A DNA stretch of 64,000 nt from Chamaea fasciata (GCA_029207755.1 JARCOQ010000002.1:14337156-14401155), one strand, 5' to 3'; shown: positions 47,240-60,661, counted from the first letter of the stretch. Made by a program: numbers and translations. Notes: generated by a model not told the origin, from the sequence alone.

Positions 47240-47700
47240 CATCATCAAATCATTAAGGTTGGAAAAGCCCTCTGAGATAAAGGAGTCAACCATTAACTCA
47301 GTACTGCTAAGTCCACCACTATGGCATGTCCCTAGGTAGCATAGCTACACAAGTTTTGTACACTTTCAGGGACAGTTATTTCACTATTTCCCTGAGGCAC
47401 CTGTTTCAGTGCTTGTCCACCCTTTCAGTGAGGCAATTTTTCCTAATATCCAAACTAAACTTCCCCTGGTGTAGCTTGAGGCCATTTCCTCTTGTCCCAT
47501 CACTTGTTAATTGGGAGAAGAGCCAAACTCTCACCTGGCTACACCTTCTTGTCAGGTAGTTGTACAGAGTGATAGGGTCTCCCTTGAGCCTCTCTTTCTC
47601 CAGGTCAAACACCTCCAGCTCCCTCAGGTACACCTCATCAGACTCGTCCTCCATAGTCTTCTTCCCCAGCTATGTTGCCCTTTCAGCACCTAAAGCCAGA
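47240..47700 (-). mobile_element. CR1 LINE 3' fragment
   Basis: The left end reads aatcattaaggttggaaaag, the reversed CR1 3' tail, followed by the usual order including a ccatttcctcttgtcccatc block and tctccaggtcaaacacctcc. It is 5'-truncated. Confidence 0.9.
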
Positions 47701-48880
47701 GTTCAATAAAACCATGAACAAAGCTAAAGAGACACTCAACATTCTGCCTGAAATACTAACTTTGATTATAAGCATAATAATTAATTATATTTATTATTAA
47801 AAATTGTGGAGGATGCCTTTTACATACATGTTAAAAAATAAAGTAACATGTTTTAATTAGGAAAATTATGAAAAATGGTTTTATCCTGCACAGAGAAATA
47901 ATTCTTAACAAAAAGTAAACAACAGCAAGGTGATCAGATAATAATCCCAATCAGAAAAATCTAGAATAGCAAAAATTCTTACTGTTAGTAGATCAAATTT
48001 TGAAGACAAGAGAGACATCAAAGTCATGAGTACATTATGCATTGATTAAATAAATGTTAAGTAACAGGGCATCTAAAGTAAAGTAAATCAAGTAAAACCT
48101 GAGAGAACTTACCATAAAAGTAGTGTCACAACTAACAGTGTCAAAACCAGGAGAGCCACTGAAAATAACTCCCATACATACAGAAAAAGCAGCCCTTCCA
48201 CCCAAACACCTTAGCTGCCAAAATCAAGGCAAATATAAGATACAAAAGTAATTTTTTTTCCTCATAAAACCTTGAAGGTGCTTTTCAGGTTAACAACTGT
48301 ATAACCCATCACTTGACAACAGGCCCCTGGGTCTGTTGTTTGACAGTTATTGATAGCCGAAGGGTCTGTGGTAGATTCTTTCTTGGTCTGTCGGTGATAT
48401 TTGCCTGGTTCTTTTCAATGTTATCTTATCATACAGATGTTTTAGCCGTTTTTTCAAGTACTTTCAATCAATACTAGCTATTTGTCTGCTGCCAGTCAGT
48501 TACAAAAATAAAGGTATTAGTTATTATTTCATTACTACAATTACTTGTGCAAAAGTTGATGTTGGAATACACAGCACATGGTTTCTATTTTAATATTTTG
48601 TGAAAACCTAAGCTATAATATATATTTATCACACTAAAATATAAAATTCACAGGGATAAGGGTATTAACCATAAAAGGCTGACAAATTATACTATATCAA
48701 AAGCAGTTAAAAAGAGATTACAAACAGTACTGTATCAAAATAATTTGCAAAAGCCAATATTTAATAGCAAAAGCCAACAACTACATAGTTATTTATAACA
48801 ATAAGGTCCCAGTCCAGTGCTGGCTCTTATAAGCGAAGCCTCACTCATGATAAGAGAAGCAGTAGAAGGGCTGAATTCCG
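47701..48880. other. No supported gene
   Basis: AT-rich sequence. A short inverted repeat built on caacag/ctgttg lies near 48317-48339. The right end may belong to the LTR-like block that follows. Confidence 0.4.
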
Positions 48881-48884
48881 TGGT

Positions 48885-49860
48885 GGCTGCGTGTGAAAAA
48901 GGAGGTTCACTTCCTATGTAAAATTTAAAAATAAATTTAATAAAGTTATAAGACAAGGGAGATTAAAAAAGCAAAATACAGCCAGCCGGGTGACTTGGCA
49001 CTCAGCCAAGTCCACACCCTGCTATATCAAAGTCATACTTTAAATACCCTTTCTATTGCATCAGTCTGTTGAATATTCATATTTTTCCATAAACTAGTTT
49101 CCATATTCCAGGAACTGTTCTGCATGGCCCCTCCTTGGGTCCACCTTTTAAGAGCATGCGTGTTTCTTGCCCGTGTCTTCGTTATCACCTCCAGTTTAGG
49201 CCTTGGTCCGTGCTTTCTTCAGATGGTAAATGCTGATAGTTGGTATATCAATAGCAGAGTCCCTTTTCGCATGTTCACTGGATGTTGTCTAGACCAAACA
49301 GACAGTTCAAGCAAATAGCAGAGTCCTCTTTACATGTTCACAGGATGTTATCCCGGCCAAACAGACAGTTTAAGCATACTATATCAGCTAATACCAATAT
49401 GCTTAGTTCTGTTTACTAATAGCAGAAATAAAAGAAAAGCTTATATCCTTACCACAACATTATTACTCATATAACAGACATCCTGCGGAAAGCCAATCCT
49501 ATTATATGTATTTATAACACAGCGAAATCTCCCCACAGTGACAGCAGCACCCTGTTCTCCTCCAGTCCCAAGCGCAAGAGGACCTCAGCCCAGCCCCTCA
49601 CACCCCAGTCAAAAATCTGGCGGTATCTCTGCCCTTCCCAAGAGAAAGCCCCCCCCCCCCCCGCCCTCCTCCCCTCGTCTCTCCTCCCCCCCCCGGCTAA
49701 GCGTGCAGCCAGCTGCACCCCTCCCCTTCGGCTACATCTTTTGTCTCTCAAGTATCGTTGTTACCAACTCTTAGGCAAGAAATGGGAGAAAATTCCCCGA
49801 GAGAAAGAAAGGGGAATTAACAAAAGAGAGGAAAAAAAATAAAAAAAAACACCACGGAAA
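48885..49860 (-). mobile_element. LTR-like block (label N) with tandem repeat
   Basis: On the minus strand there is a TATA-like GGGTATTTAAAG near 49040, then a perfect 8-bp hairpin (49012-48992), then AT-rich sequence with a TTTATTAAA near 48940, the order of promoter, R region and polyadenylation signal in an LTR. Upstream of the promoter lies a 64-bp tandem duplication (49250-49377), as in retroviral enhancers. Runs of 14 C (49649-49662) and 9 C (49686-49694) lie in its right part. No TSD was found and both borders are approximate. Confidence 0.45.
49250..49377. repeat. 64-bp tandem duplication
   Basis: The unit opening aatagcagagtc (49250-49313) is repeated at 49314-49377 with some substitutions, for example gttcactgg against gttcacagg. 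Confidence 0.9.
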
Positions 49861-50324
49861 AATCTTTACCTCCAACGCTGCATCCTAATGCCTAGCTGGT
49901 TTTGTTACGTTTTCTAATGCTTGCACTGCAGTCCAATAAAGCAGAAGTGTTACAAGTAGTGGAACAGAAATAAATCACAAAGTATTGTTGGGGTTTAGGA
50001 TATTTCCTTTTGTTCCTTTTCCCTCATGGAATTTTGTCCCGTAAGTTGCTAGATCTATACTTAAGAGAGACAAAAGGTGTTGCCCTGGGAAGGGAGTGGA
50101 TGGCTACTCTCTTATCTGAGATTTTCCCTAGGAGAGGCAGAGATATGTGGAGAATTGGGCTGGGGCAGCTGTTAGCTCTCTTGCTCTCTTGGCATTCAGA
50201 GGGGAAGGAGTGCACGCTGTGGGAAGAATTTACCACCATTGCGGGGTTCTCTCTGCTGCTGCCTTCTACCGTGAGTGGAGCTCTGCTCATAAGAGCGGAC
50301 ATTGCGCTGGGACCTTATTAACAC

Positions 50325-51509
50325 TGTGGTGAATGTTTTAAGATTAATTCGTGTTTTCTTTTTTTTTATATTTTATAAGTCTGTGTAGTAGATATTTGAG
50401 AGTTAGTTTGTGTTTTACTGTATAACATCACATTCTTAAGCCTAAGAAATGTCGGGTTCCTGGAAGACATTCCTCTGTCGAGAAGCAGAAAATCACCCAT
50501 CTTCGAAGGAAGGGAGACTACCACTCATGAGTGATAGAGCTGAGCACTGCCAACAGCGATCATCGGCCAGACGCTCAGCACCCCATATCCATCATCCCAA
50601 TCTCATCAAAGACATATATCTCAATACCTGGTTCCAGCAAACCCAGCCATAAGCTTATGTCTCCTCGAAAAGACTACTCACCGAATTTGCAACCAGAAAA
50701 GAAACCAGACGAATATGAATCAAAGACCATATACACAAAGAACCGATGAAGTAATCGGTTGCACAAGCCCAAAAACTGTATAAAAACAAACCCTGCACAC
50801 TCCAAATTTGTAAAACGAAGAGGAATTCTCTGCCAGAGGCAGAATCTGCAGTTCACTCAGTGCCGATTCCCGGGATCAAAACTGTACTTTGATTGTAGTT
50901 TTATCGGAGTTTTTCTATTTGTAAATTATTGTAGTAGTTTGAAGGCAAAACAAATGAGAGGCTCCAAGTCAGAGATACAATTTAATAGAAAAAAAAAAGG
51001 AAAGAAAGTAAAATAAAATCGATGCAATAATACAAAAGACCACTGACAGAGTCAGAATACAACCTGAGCGTAGTGATGGAAGCAGTCCAGATGAGGTGGT
51101 CTTCCTGAAGCAGTGATCCTGTAGAAAGGTCTGGTAGCTCGGGTCCTCTGGGAATCCAGTGGGTAAGCGCCCCTCTGGTGTTCAGAGTCTCAGCTTATAT
51201 CCAGGCTGGAATGCTTGGTTTCTCCCTCTGGGCGGAGCATCCCACAATGGGATGGTGAGTCATGTGATAAGGCCTGATGGGCCCATTAACAGGAGGTAGT
51301 CCAGGAGGGGGTTATCTGTGAGCTGTGTAGCAAAGGTGCTGATGGCCCATTAACAGAAGATAAGCCAGAGTGGAGGAGGCAGGGAGCACTGCCTCACCTG
51401 GTTTCAACAGTTCATGAAGATGGTGATAGAATATACTTCAGCCCAGGACAATTATTAATAAATTTTTATTAATATTTTATTTTACGGATTTGGCTAATCA
51501 TTTATAACA
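50325..51509 (+). mobile_element. LTR A3 nested in I2 and split by B3
   Basis: Begins tgtggtgaatgttttaag and ends ggctaatcatttataaca, as in LTR A1 and A2; it has tataaaaac near 50779. The flanks share acac (50321-50324 and 51510-51513), a 4-bp match, so the exact TSD length is not settled. Near its start a similar run occurs twice (attaattcgtgtttt and, about 65 bases on, gttagtttgtgtttt), so the first 60 bp may be a local duplication. Confidence 0.7.
50930..51450 (-). mobile_element. Solo LTR B3 nested in LTR A3
   Basis: Plus-strand reading opens tgtagtagtttgaaggc and closes cagcccaggaca. Perfect 5-bp TSD attat at 50925-50929 and 51451-51455. The copy is almost the same as B4, with which it shares tgtagtagtttgaaggc at the start. 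Confidence 0.93.
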
Positions 51510-52110
51510 ACACCCCACCCCACCTCGCCTCAGGGGAAAATCCCAGGATCTGGACACCTTGCCCTGCTGGGGAGCCAGACTGCCCCTGCCCCGCCCCCGC
51601 CGGATTTTTTTGCCACTGCTCTGGGTTTTCTTTGCTACACTGTAGCCCTGCACCCCCTGCCTGCCGGACGCCCCTGCGGTTTCAGCTACAGCGGCGAAGA
51701 TTCTGATACATTTCATCTGCCACTCTGGGACTTTGCTCGTACCTGCCTTCCCGGTTTGCTACTCCGAGTTTCCTCCTGCAGCTTCTTTTGCTATCCAAAG
51801 GCGGCAGCGGGATTGGCTGCCTTTGGGGCTTGGTAAAGGAGACCCCTCCTCAATCTGTATCTGCCAGCTGTGTCCACCATCGTCCACCTGGGGAAAGATG
51901 GCCGGACGCGCGCCACAGCGCCGCCTGCAGCCGCGGAGAAGTCATTGCACCTGCCCTCCCTAGCTGGGGAGCCACCAGCGCCCCCATCGGCTGTGACTGT
52001 AACTGCACCAAAGGGGAAGGCGCTTCAAGAGTGAGAGGAGACTGTTTATTGGGTTTTCTGTTCTTGTTAGTTGCTGTTACCATTGCTGTTGTTTGTTTGC
52101 TTTGTTATAC

Positions 52111-52630
52111 TGTAGTAGTTTGAAGGCAAAACAAATGAGAGGCTCCAAGTCAGAGACACAATTTAATAGGAAAAAAAGGAAAGAAAGTAAAATAAAATAG
52201 ATGCAATAATACAAAAGACCACTGACAGAGTCAGAATACAACCTGAGCGTAGTGATGGAAGCAGTCCAGATGAGGTGGTCTTCCTGAAGCAGTGATCCTG
52301 TAGAAAGGTCTGGTAGCTCGGGTCCTCTGGGAATCCAGTGGGTAAGCGCACCTCTGGTGTTCAGAGTCTCAGCTTATATCCAGGCTGGAATGCTTGGTTT
52401 TTCCCTCTGGGCGGAGCATCTCACAATGGGATGGTGAGTCATGTGATAAGGCCTGATGGGCCCATTAACAGGAGGTAGTCCAGGAGGGGGTTATCTGTGA
52501 GCTGTGTAGCAAAGGTGCTGATGGGCCCATTAACAGAAGATAAGCCAGAGTGGAGGAGGCAGGGAGCACTGCCTCACCTGGTTTCAACAGTTCTTGAAGA
52601 TGGTGATAGAATATACTTCAACCCAGGACA
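52111..52630 (-). mobile_element. Solo LTR B4 nested in LTR I2
   Basis: Plus-strand reading opens tgtagtagtttgaaggc and closes caacccaggaca. Flanks tatac (52106-52110) and tgtac (52631-52635) form a 5-bp TSD with one difference. It lies against the orientation of its host LTR, a few bases before the host's aataaa. Confidence 0.92.
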
Positions 52631-52797
52631 TGTACATACACACAGAATAAAGAATTGTTATTCATTTTCTCATATGTTTGCCTGAAAGCCCCTAATTTCA
52701 AAATTATAATAATTCAGAGGGAAAGGGGTCATATTTTCAATTCCAAGGGAGGATCCTGCCTTCCTTAGCACACCTGTCTTTCAAACAAGACAACTAT

Positions 52798-54780
52798 GCA
52801 AAAGAGAAAAAAAATTACACTGTCAGTAAATATTTGCTAAGAATATTTCTTCCCTATTTGAGAAAGCAGAACTAAAATAATTTAAATATTTTAAAAATTC
52901 AATTTCTTAAAATCCTTTCATTCTTAAAGGCTTAAAATTCTCTCAAAACCAATAAATCTCCAAGAAAACTGAAAAAAAAACCCCAAACAAAACTAACCTA
53001 CTGTCATTTTACTTCCTTGACTCCAATTATTCTATATATTACTGCATGGGTCAGTGGAAGGTCTTTAGAGGACATAAAACCTAATTCAATACCCTTGTCT
53101 AAACCATCTCTGCATGTATAAAATTAATAACAAAACCACAAAAGTTTCCAGAAATAAGCAAATAAACTAATTGCAGTGCTTCAGCTTGAATTAGCACTAA
53201 GTATTTTCCAGACACCGATTTATCACTGTTGCCCTAACAGCACCCCTTTAAGTTCAGGAGGTTACTTTGTGCAGATTATGCAGAATCTGAGCCAAGAACA
53301 AAGGTTTTCATTCATGTTGCTGGACATCTCCAGCTATGAGATACCAGGAGTTTTATACCACAGTAGTAAATCCTAACATAGTCCACTGGGCATTTGTGTC
53401 AAATTGAATGATGATATTTAGGCTGGACAGCATGTAATCGTAGGTACTCTCAGAGGAGAAAGAAAGCATTTTCAGGAACCTGAGGTGACTAAGGAAGTGC
53501 AAGGAAGTGCACATATAAGTGCAAGCAAGAATGTGTTATAAGGAAATTAATCAGCCACAGGCAAGCTTGGAGAGATGCATTTCTCCCATAATCTCTGTTG
53601 ACTTCACTATATATATGAGAACAAACACGAGTGAGGGAACAAGAGGCAAAGAAAAATTGTAACTTGAGTACTTAACAGAGTAACTTGGCTTTCCACCCTC
53701 CTGCACCTTGATGAGCACAGATGGAATTACTGGGTGTACATGCAATGTGATTGATTCCACAATGCCCTCAGGCCAAGGGGGCAAAAGCACAAAGCTGTGA
53801 AGCTGGAGACAGATGGGAAGAGGCTTTAGTGAACAGCTGGATACAAGCATCTTATTTAATTCCTCAGATAACAACAGTTTGTCAATGTTACCTTACCAGT
53901 TATTGTTGAGCAACTCAGGCCCAAAATACATCCAAATGCGGAATTTTCATGTACATAATAATTTAAACCTATTTTGCATGAGTCAAAATGGAGCACTAAA
54001 GTGTGAAACAGAGGAGGCAATTTCCCTCACATTCCTGCAGGTATGTTAAAAATAAGTGGGTGAATCCAAACTCAGCAGGTACGTCCTGTGTCAGAGCCAA
54101 ACATAAAGGAAAATCCAATCTAAGGAAATGAAGCTTTATAAAAGATTGGCATCCCTAAACACTTATGAAAAATATCTCAAGATTTTGACACGTCTCCTAC
54201 TAGACTGCTTATGAATCCAGGCTTCTTAGATCAACAGTTAAAGAGGCCAGGACCCAAACAGTCTAGCATTTCAGTATCTATACTTCTAATCCTTATATCC
54301 AAGCGGCATTGGAACTCCAGTCAGAGTAAGGGTTTCAGATCTTCCCAAATTCTTCCCCTACGGATGTAAGCAAGGAAATCTCTAAAGTCAGAGACATGTT
54401 TTCTATTTTTCCCCAGAAAAAGCAGGAGATTAACATTTTCAAAACCAACCCAAAACTTTCTTCAGTTCTTTGCTTGCAAAGCAGATTCCAGATGCTGTGC
54501 TATACTGTACTGAAGCACAATGTAAGCATTTTCAGGGTGTCAGAATTTCCCCAGCACAAAAAATGCTGTTTTTAGTTGCTCTCCTGGTGGCTCATTTTCA
54601 GGTCTGATGCTTTTTTCTGTTGAAAGAAGCACATTTTCACAAATACACAGTTGTCTTTTTCAGTTGGGGTAGTGGAAAACAGCTTATGTGCAGATATTCT
54701 GTGTCAAAACCAGCAGTATATTTTTCTGAAGACTGTTTTAAAATACTTAATCTAAAGCTTTTCTATTAACATTAATGAAC
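52798..54780. other. No supported gene
   Basis: Unique AT-rich DNA with chance open frames only. Confidence 0.5.
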
Positions 54781-54785
54781 ACTAT

Positions 54786-55481
54786 TGTCATGGGTTTTGT
54801 AAAGAACATATTATTCTATTCCATCTGGGTGGAGCAGAAGTGCTTATCTTTGCTCAGATGGGTCAGTGTCACTTATCAGATGGTGGAGCGCTATTTATCT
54901 CTCTTCATTGTTTCACTACTTCCATGGGAATGTCTTCTGCTAATGGACCATTAAGAGCTCATCAATGACATTACACATTACAGTGCACTATTGTAAACTG
55001 CTCCACACAGGGTGGAGGAGCCAAACCATCTTAACCTAGATAAAAAGGAGCCACAGTCCCACTAAGTATCCAGTTTTTCCACTGGATCCCTGGAGGAAGA
55101 CTGGACCCATCTCACCATTACTAGACCCTTTTTCTTCAACAGGACCATCTCTACTCCAACAGAACCACATCTGTCACTCCAGGAGGGCTTTCTTTGGACT
55201 GCTTCCAACACCCTGACCAACAGGGTGTCAGGTTGTATTTCTAACTCTGTCAGGGTTTTCTAGGATTTCTTGTTTGTTTATTTGTTTGCTTATTCTTCTG
55301 TACTACAACATCTGTATTTTTATATCCCTAGTAAAGAACTGCTATACCTATTCCCAAAATCTTTGCCTGACAGCCTTTTAATTGCAAATTTATGATAATT
55401 TAGAAAGGGGGGGGAGGGGCTTACTTTTTAAGAGAGACTCCAACCCTCCCTGGCAGATACTTGTCTATCTAAACCAAGACA
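54786..55481 (+). mobile_element. Solo LTR J2
   Basis: Opens tgtcatgggttttgtaaag and closes ctatctaaaccaagaca. Perfect 5-bp TSD actat at 54781-54785 and 55482-55486. TATA-like gataaaaagg at 55039-55048. Perfect 8-bp stem with 5-base loop at 55208-55228. AGTAAA-type polyadenylation signal near 55330. Contains taatggaccattaa. Same family as J1. Confidence 0.95.
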
Positions 55482-55486
55482 ACTAT

Positions 55487-58400
55487 TCATTTAAATACCC
55501 TGTAAAGAGAACAGAGAATGGACATTATCAGTGTATGAATAGTCAGCAAGTCTTGCAAATTGCAGAAGCCCTGAGGAAAATTCATATTCTAAATGAGTCA
55601 GTGTGTGATTGAAAGCGACACATCAGGGAAGCACATTCCATTTAATGCTGTTTGTAATGGATTACACTTTGTTTGCCAGTGATTTTGTGTTTTCATTGTT
55701 AACAAGTATGCATCTGCTGCTTCAGCACTACTGTAAAATTAAGATATTTATGTCTACTATGCCAATACAATGCGGGGAAATTATAATATAGGTCAGTTCA
55801 TATCTCAGTTAAAGCAGAGGTATGTGCTTTTAATAGGCAAAAATTTCTTTTATTAACACAAGTACTGTAAATATCCCCTCTCCGCCCCTACACACATTGA
55901 AGTCCAGTGTGTCTTTGGTTATGGTAGAGGCCAGGAACTATAGGTACAATAGAATGTATTCTGCTAAATTTGGTGCCAGAGTGCCGTTAATAAAAGGAAT
56001 AACACTTTGAAACAACGACAGGTCATGTCTTCTCTGTTTTGGTGCTGCCATCATTTTTGCAGTCCTAGTCTTGAAGAACACTCAGGAGAAATTAAGCAGT
56101 GCTGTGCCTTGTCCACATATAGGCTTGTGTTTATGGAAGATCTTTTTACCCCTCTTTAAGTCTTTGCTAGATTTTAGTAGTTGATGAAATAATAGACAGT
56201 CCTGCATTAAAATGTGTCTCTAGTCTGCAAAATTCCCATCTGGGCTTAATGTCACCCAGACTTAGCTTCCCACTCCTTCCACTGCTCTCCTTTCTTTCAC
56301 CCTCATCACACCCACACAGTCACAGACCCAAAGGACACCATCCTTAAACAAGTAAGGGAACAGGGAACAAACATCCACTCATCACCTCTAAATCTTTCCT
56401 TCAGACTCATTGATATTTCAGCTATCTACGGTTAGTATCTTCACATCTTGATTTAGTAAAAAAACAGACACTGCTTGTCAGTGAGCTCACTCTGTATAGA
56501 CTGTTCTTTGAAGTCTGCATGATAAAACCTCAAACCCTGAATGAGGCATCGTAGATGCATGAAAACAGTACATCTCATTTAATACCCTCATGTAAAATCC
56601 CTTACGTCTATTTTGTTTCCTCAAAATTATGTTTAACACACATTCAAACACACATTTCAGAATTTTATCTCAAGTTCCTGTACAATCCCTTTTTGAAATC
56701 TTTCCCAGAAAGGGGTGGAAAAAATCCTGGAGTTACATATACATCACTATAAATATTATTATCAATACCAGTACAGTCACCGTAACTGTCAGTACACACG
56801 GCACACAGTTTGCTAAACTTTATGACTGAAGAAACCTTGCAGAGAAACTGCTAGAATAGGAAAGCTAAACTTGGCAACAGAGCATAACCCGAGTTGTCAT
56901 TTAGCGCATTAGAAGTTGATGCAGATAAGTTCAGAAAAGAGATGACTCTATCCAGTTTTCTGACTCATCAGCTCACCATAAGAGGATCATATGTTTACTG
57001 CCCTCATTTAAAAAAGAAAATCTCTTTAAGTGGTTAGAAATACTTTGACTTCCTTTGCATTCACCATGATACTGGTTTTGTTGTCTCGCCTCAACTTCAA
57101 ATACCACTAACTACCTCTAAGTACTTCTACTGGCAGGAATAACTATACATCACAGATTGAGCCTGTCATCAAGGAACTGTAAAATCAGGGATCTGATCAA
57201 GAATGAGGATTCTGGAGAAATTTCTCTCTTAAGATTTAAACATGATATATGTTGAGCATTTCATACACTCATCAGTACCTAATGTTGTCAAGAGCACATC
57301 TAGTGTAATGTTTCCCACAGGATCTCTATTATCTCACCAAAATTAATCTCATTTACACAAAAACCCTGCTGTCTCTTTCTCTCTACTGCTACTTCAGAAA
57401 ACCAGTGAAGAAATCATTAATAGGAGTTATTTTCCTAAGACTAACTGATAAAGGCAGGAAGTACGAAGAATGCAAATGCCACTCCTGAAGAGCCCTTAGG
57501 AGATAGGCTCATCCAAGAGCTACCTGAACAGAATGCTAAGAGACCCTGAGCTTCTCTCAAACAACACTGTCAGCAGAATTACAGAGAAGCAATCCATAAA
57601 AAGCCCATGAGATGAGCTCCAGAGACTAAATTATTAAATCTCATATGCTATTCCTGAAAAACATATGAGAAGACATATATCTTCTCTGCAACAGGCAGAG
57701 TTCTATACATTTACTAGTGGGTTTAATATAGCTCTCTGACAGCTCTGCAGGTGTTGCAAATTTCATAAAGTGTGCCTTCTTAGCTAATCCTACTGCTGTG
57801 AACTATGGCACAGTGGCTGAGCTAGTGAATGTTTCCACAAGAATAAAGGAAAGGAAAACAGTGCAAAAACTTTGGAGTCCTTACTAGATGAAAATAAATA
57901 ATGTACAGCCTGTATCAATCTGCAATCAGACTTCCAGACTTGCGGCTCCCAGAAATGTGTTTAGAAAGGGGATATACCTTCTAGGGACATAACTGTGTAA
58001 TGGTAGCAAGAGAATGGCAAATTTGATTTCTCAGAGAAAGTACTAAATTTTCCCCAAGAACTGGAAAATATCCAAGGAAGTGCTGAGTGCTGAAGTTGCT
58101 TGAATTTCTTTCTACATTTATTTAATTATTTACATCTTTTTTTAGAATTTAGGTGGTGTGTTTTTAAGCAGACTTCAAAATACTTGCTGTGAGGTGTATG
58201 TGGAAATCATACCTGTTTCACAGATTTTACCTTTAATTTGTGACTATTGAGTTCAACTCCATAGTAACATAATGGAACAGTGGGTTATTGTTTGGTTTGG
58301 TTTTGACTATGTGGTCACAAATTACCTTCTTATTTTAGTCATTATCTTCAGAGAGTATAATGAAAAAGGCTTTTTTAAAGGACCGAAAATTATTACGGGT

Positions 58401-60656
58401 CAAAATGTTTCACTGTTCATTTGAGAGAGAGAGAAACAGAAACAGAGAGAGGGAGAAGGCAGATTAATACTGCACATTCATTTTGGAGGAATGTGTATTA
58501 TCACAAGAAAATGGCTCATTTTCTTCTGTGCCATCCAGTCTTTGGTTAAGGAATCATATCATGTACCATGGACGTGTTGCTTACGTTGGAGATGAACGTC
58601 TTGGCCATCTCTTCATTCTAATTTTTTTTTTTTTTAAACCATAAACAGAAATACAGCAGTTAGGAAATTTCCAGCATTTTTTTCCCAACTGCCAAGCCAG
58701 AATCCCCTGATCTTAAAGGCCATTGGATGATGAAAGATTATGGTGCAAGAAAGATCAGAACAATATACCCTGGCCTTAAAATGGTCCAAGATAAAAATCA
58801 GTAACAAATAATCTCTACAACTTGTCAGAGAGTAAACCATTCTACCTGTTGCCTCAAGTCCACAGTACAACAATGACTTTCTAGTTTCCTTTGTTACTCT
58901 TACACCTTCTAAAATTAACAGAATTTCCACATATAATTTCCACCATAATTTCCTTCTTCCTTGTTTGACAACCCATATAAACTTGGTCAAAACAGTCAGA
59001 TAAAGATACAAAAGAAGAACTTGTTTGTGACCTTGGAAGACACAGAAAATTATAGTGTTCATGGTTTTTTCCTTTTTACATTTGCTGGCTATAATTAATT
59101 GTAGCAAGGAATACATTTAACATTAGATTTTGGAGGAAGTTATATTTTTTTAATCATCATGTTTTATTTTCCATTATAGGAGTCCAGGCACTTTTGAGGT
59201 GCTGTATACAATAGTCCTGTAAAAGTAAAGCTTCTTTAAGGAGAACATATGGGTTTCAAGGAAGAAGTAGTTAACTGATACTTGCAAGCAACTAATTCAA
59301 TCAAAATCCACACAGGCCTGAAAATTAGTGTCTAAAATTTGAATGGCATATGAGGCTACTGAGGTAACATCTTATTTATAATGTCATTGTCTTGTTCCCC
59401 TTTGAGCTGAAATAAGAGGGGGGGAAAAGAAGGGGCACATTTTGAAAGAAAGATTTTCTGATACTGCATTAGCAACTACCCTTTTCATTTAGCATTTTTC
59501 TTTCAAATGCTTAATATTGATTTTTTTTTTACACATAACCCAGTACACCAATCACATGTGGAAAGCTTTGTTCATAACTGCAATGACTTCTGTATTCTAC
59601 CAGAGAAGATGAATATTGATGTCATTGCCTTGAGAATTTATAATGTAATAAAACACTCTGCTGTACAGGGCAGATTTTCATTGTTCACCATCCTCACTCA
59701 GTTTGAACAATGCCTGTTAGAATACTTGAGTGATTTTCTTACTAGGAAATGGTATTTTTGCAGGGACAACATCACTCTGTAAGCACGTGTTTTTCTTTTA
59801 TGACATGAAGAGGGACATGAATAATTCTCTGCAGAATTAATTTTTAGCTTTGCAGCATGCTGCAGACTAATACCACAGTAAATAGAGAAATATGTGGAAA
59901 AAGCCATTAAGCAACATGATTCTGGGATGTTTTCTGTGCTTTCTGAGGTTTACAAGTGATAAGTGTTGGCTTTAATTGCAATGTTTAAGTTCAATATAGT
60001 TCAATTGCAATATTTAAGCTCAAATACCTGAAGCAACTTTAAAAGATTGTTACTTTGTATTATTAATAATATTATTATTACTTATATCGCAGCAAATTAG
60101 TTGCTTATCACAATACTGATGACAGAGGTAAGTAGCAAACAGCAACTAAAGTCTGTGATTTTATGAATAGCGATCATTCAACTACGTACAAAAAAGTTTA
60201 ATAATCAAGAGGTGTACAAGGAGTTTTCCATTTTCTTGATCAAATGATATGACTCATTGTGGATAGTGAAGAATGTTGTGGATGTTAATCAGCTGCTCTT
60301 CAGGAAAACCATGGACAGAAGCGAAGGCTAAGGGTTTAGGACAAACCAGCATTCGCATAGAAAATGGAGAACTGGACACGAGAGACACAAGGAAGAGGAA
60401 AGACTCTCTAATTTTCTCACTCAGTCCAATCTTGTGCAGGAAACAGAGCAAGAGAAGTTTTGGATTTATTGGTGAACAAAAAAGTGGAGCTCCCAACCTG
60501 TAACTACACATCATGGTTTGAAGGAATCCCAGAATTTTTCATCTTCCAGTATGAAAATGTTGGTTCCTCTCCTACCTTTCCTTTTTTACCAGATCTTGGG
60601 CAACTGGAGTCCCAGATGTTTAAATTCTAGATTATTTTTTCCATTATTCATGGTGA
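55487..60656. other. No supported gene
   Basis: Unique AT-rich DNA with an AG-rich tract near 58422-58455. The open frame at 59116-58634 (160 codons, minus) has no recognisable domain, signal or splice context. Confidence 0.45.
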
Positions 60657-60661
60657 CTGTA

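Larger units (their letters stand above)
49986..52792 (+). mobile_element. LTR I2, host of three nested LTRs
   Basis: Opens tgttggggtttaggatat and closes tgtctttcaaacaagaca. Flanks agtat (49981-49985) and actat (52793-52797) form a 5-bp TSD with one difference. The first 340 bp and the last 160 bp match LTR I1. It is broken by A3 (50325-51509), itself broken by B3, and by B4 (52111-52630). Host sequence between 51510 and 52110 is G+C-rich. Open frames in this stretch are not genes. Confidence 0.82.

Noticed and set aside
5926..55481. J1 and J2 as the two LTRs of one giant provirus
   Set aside because: Each has its own different duplication (agcat/ggcat and actat), and they are 48 kb apart.
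58634..59116. 160-codon minus-strand open frame
   Set aside because: No domain, signal, splice border or polyadenylation context; Lys- and Leu-rich composition is as expected by chance in AT-rich DNA.
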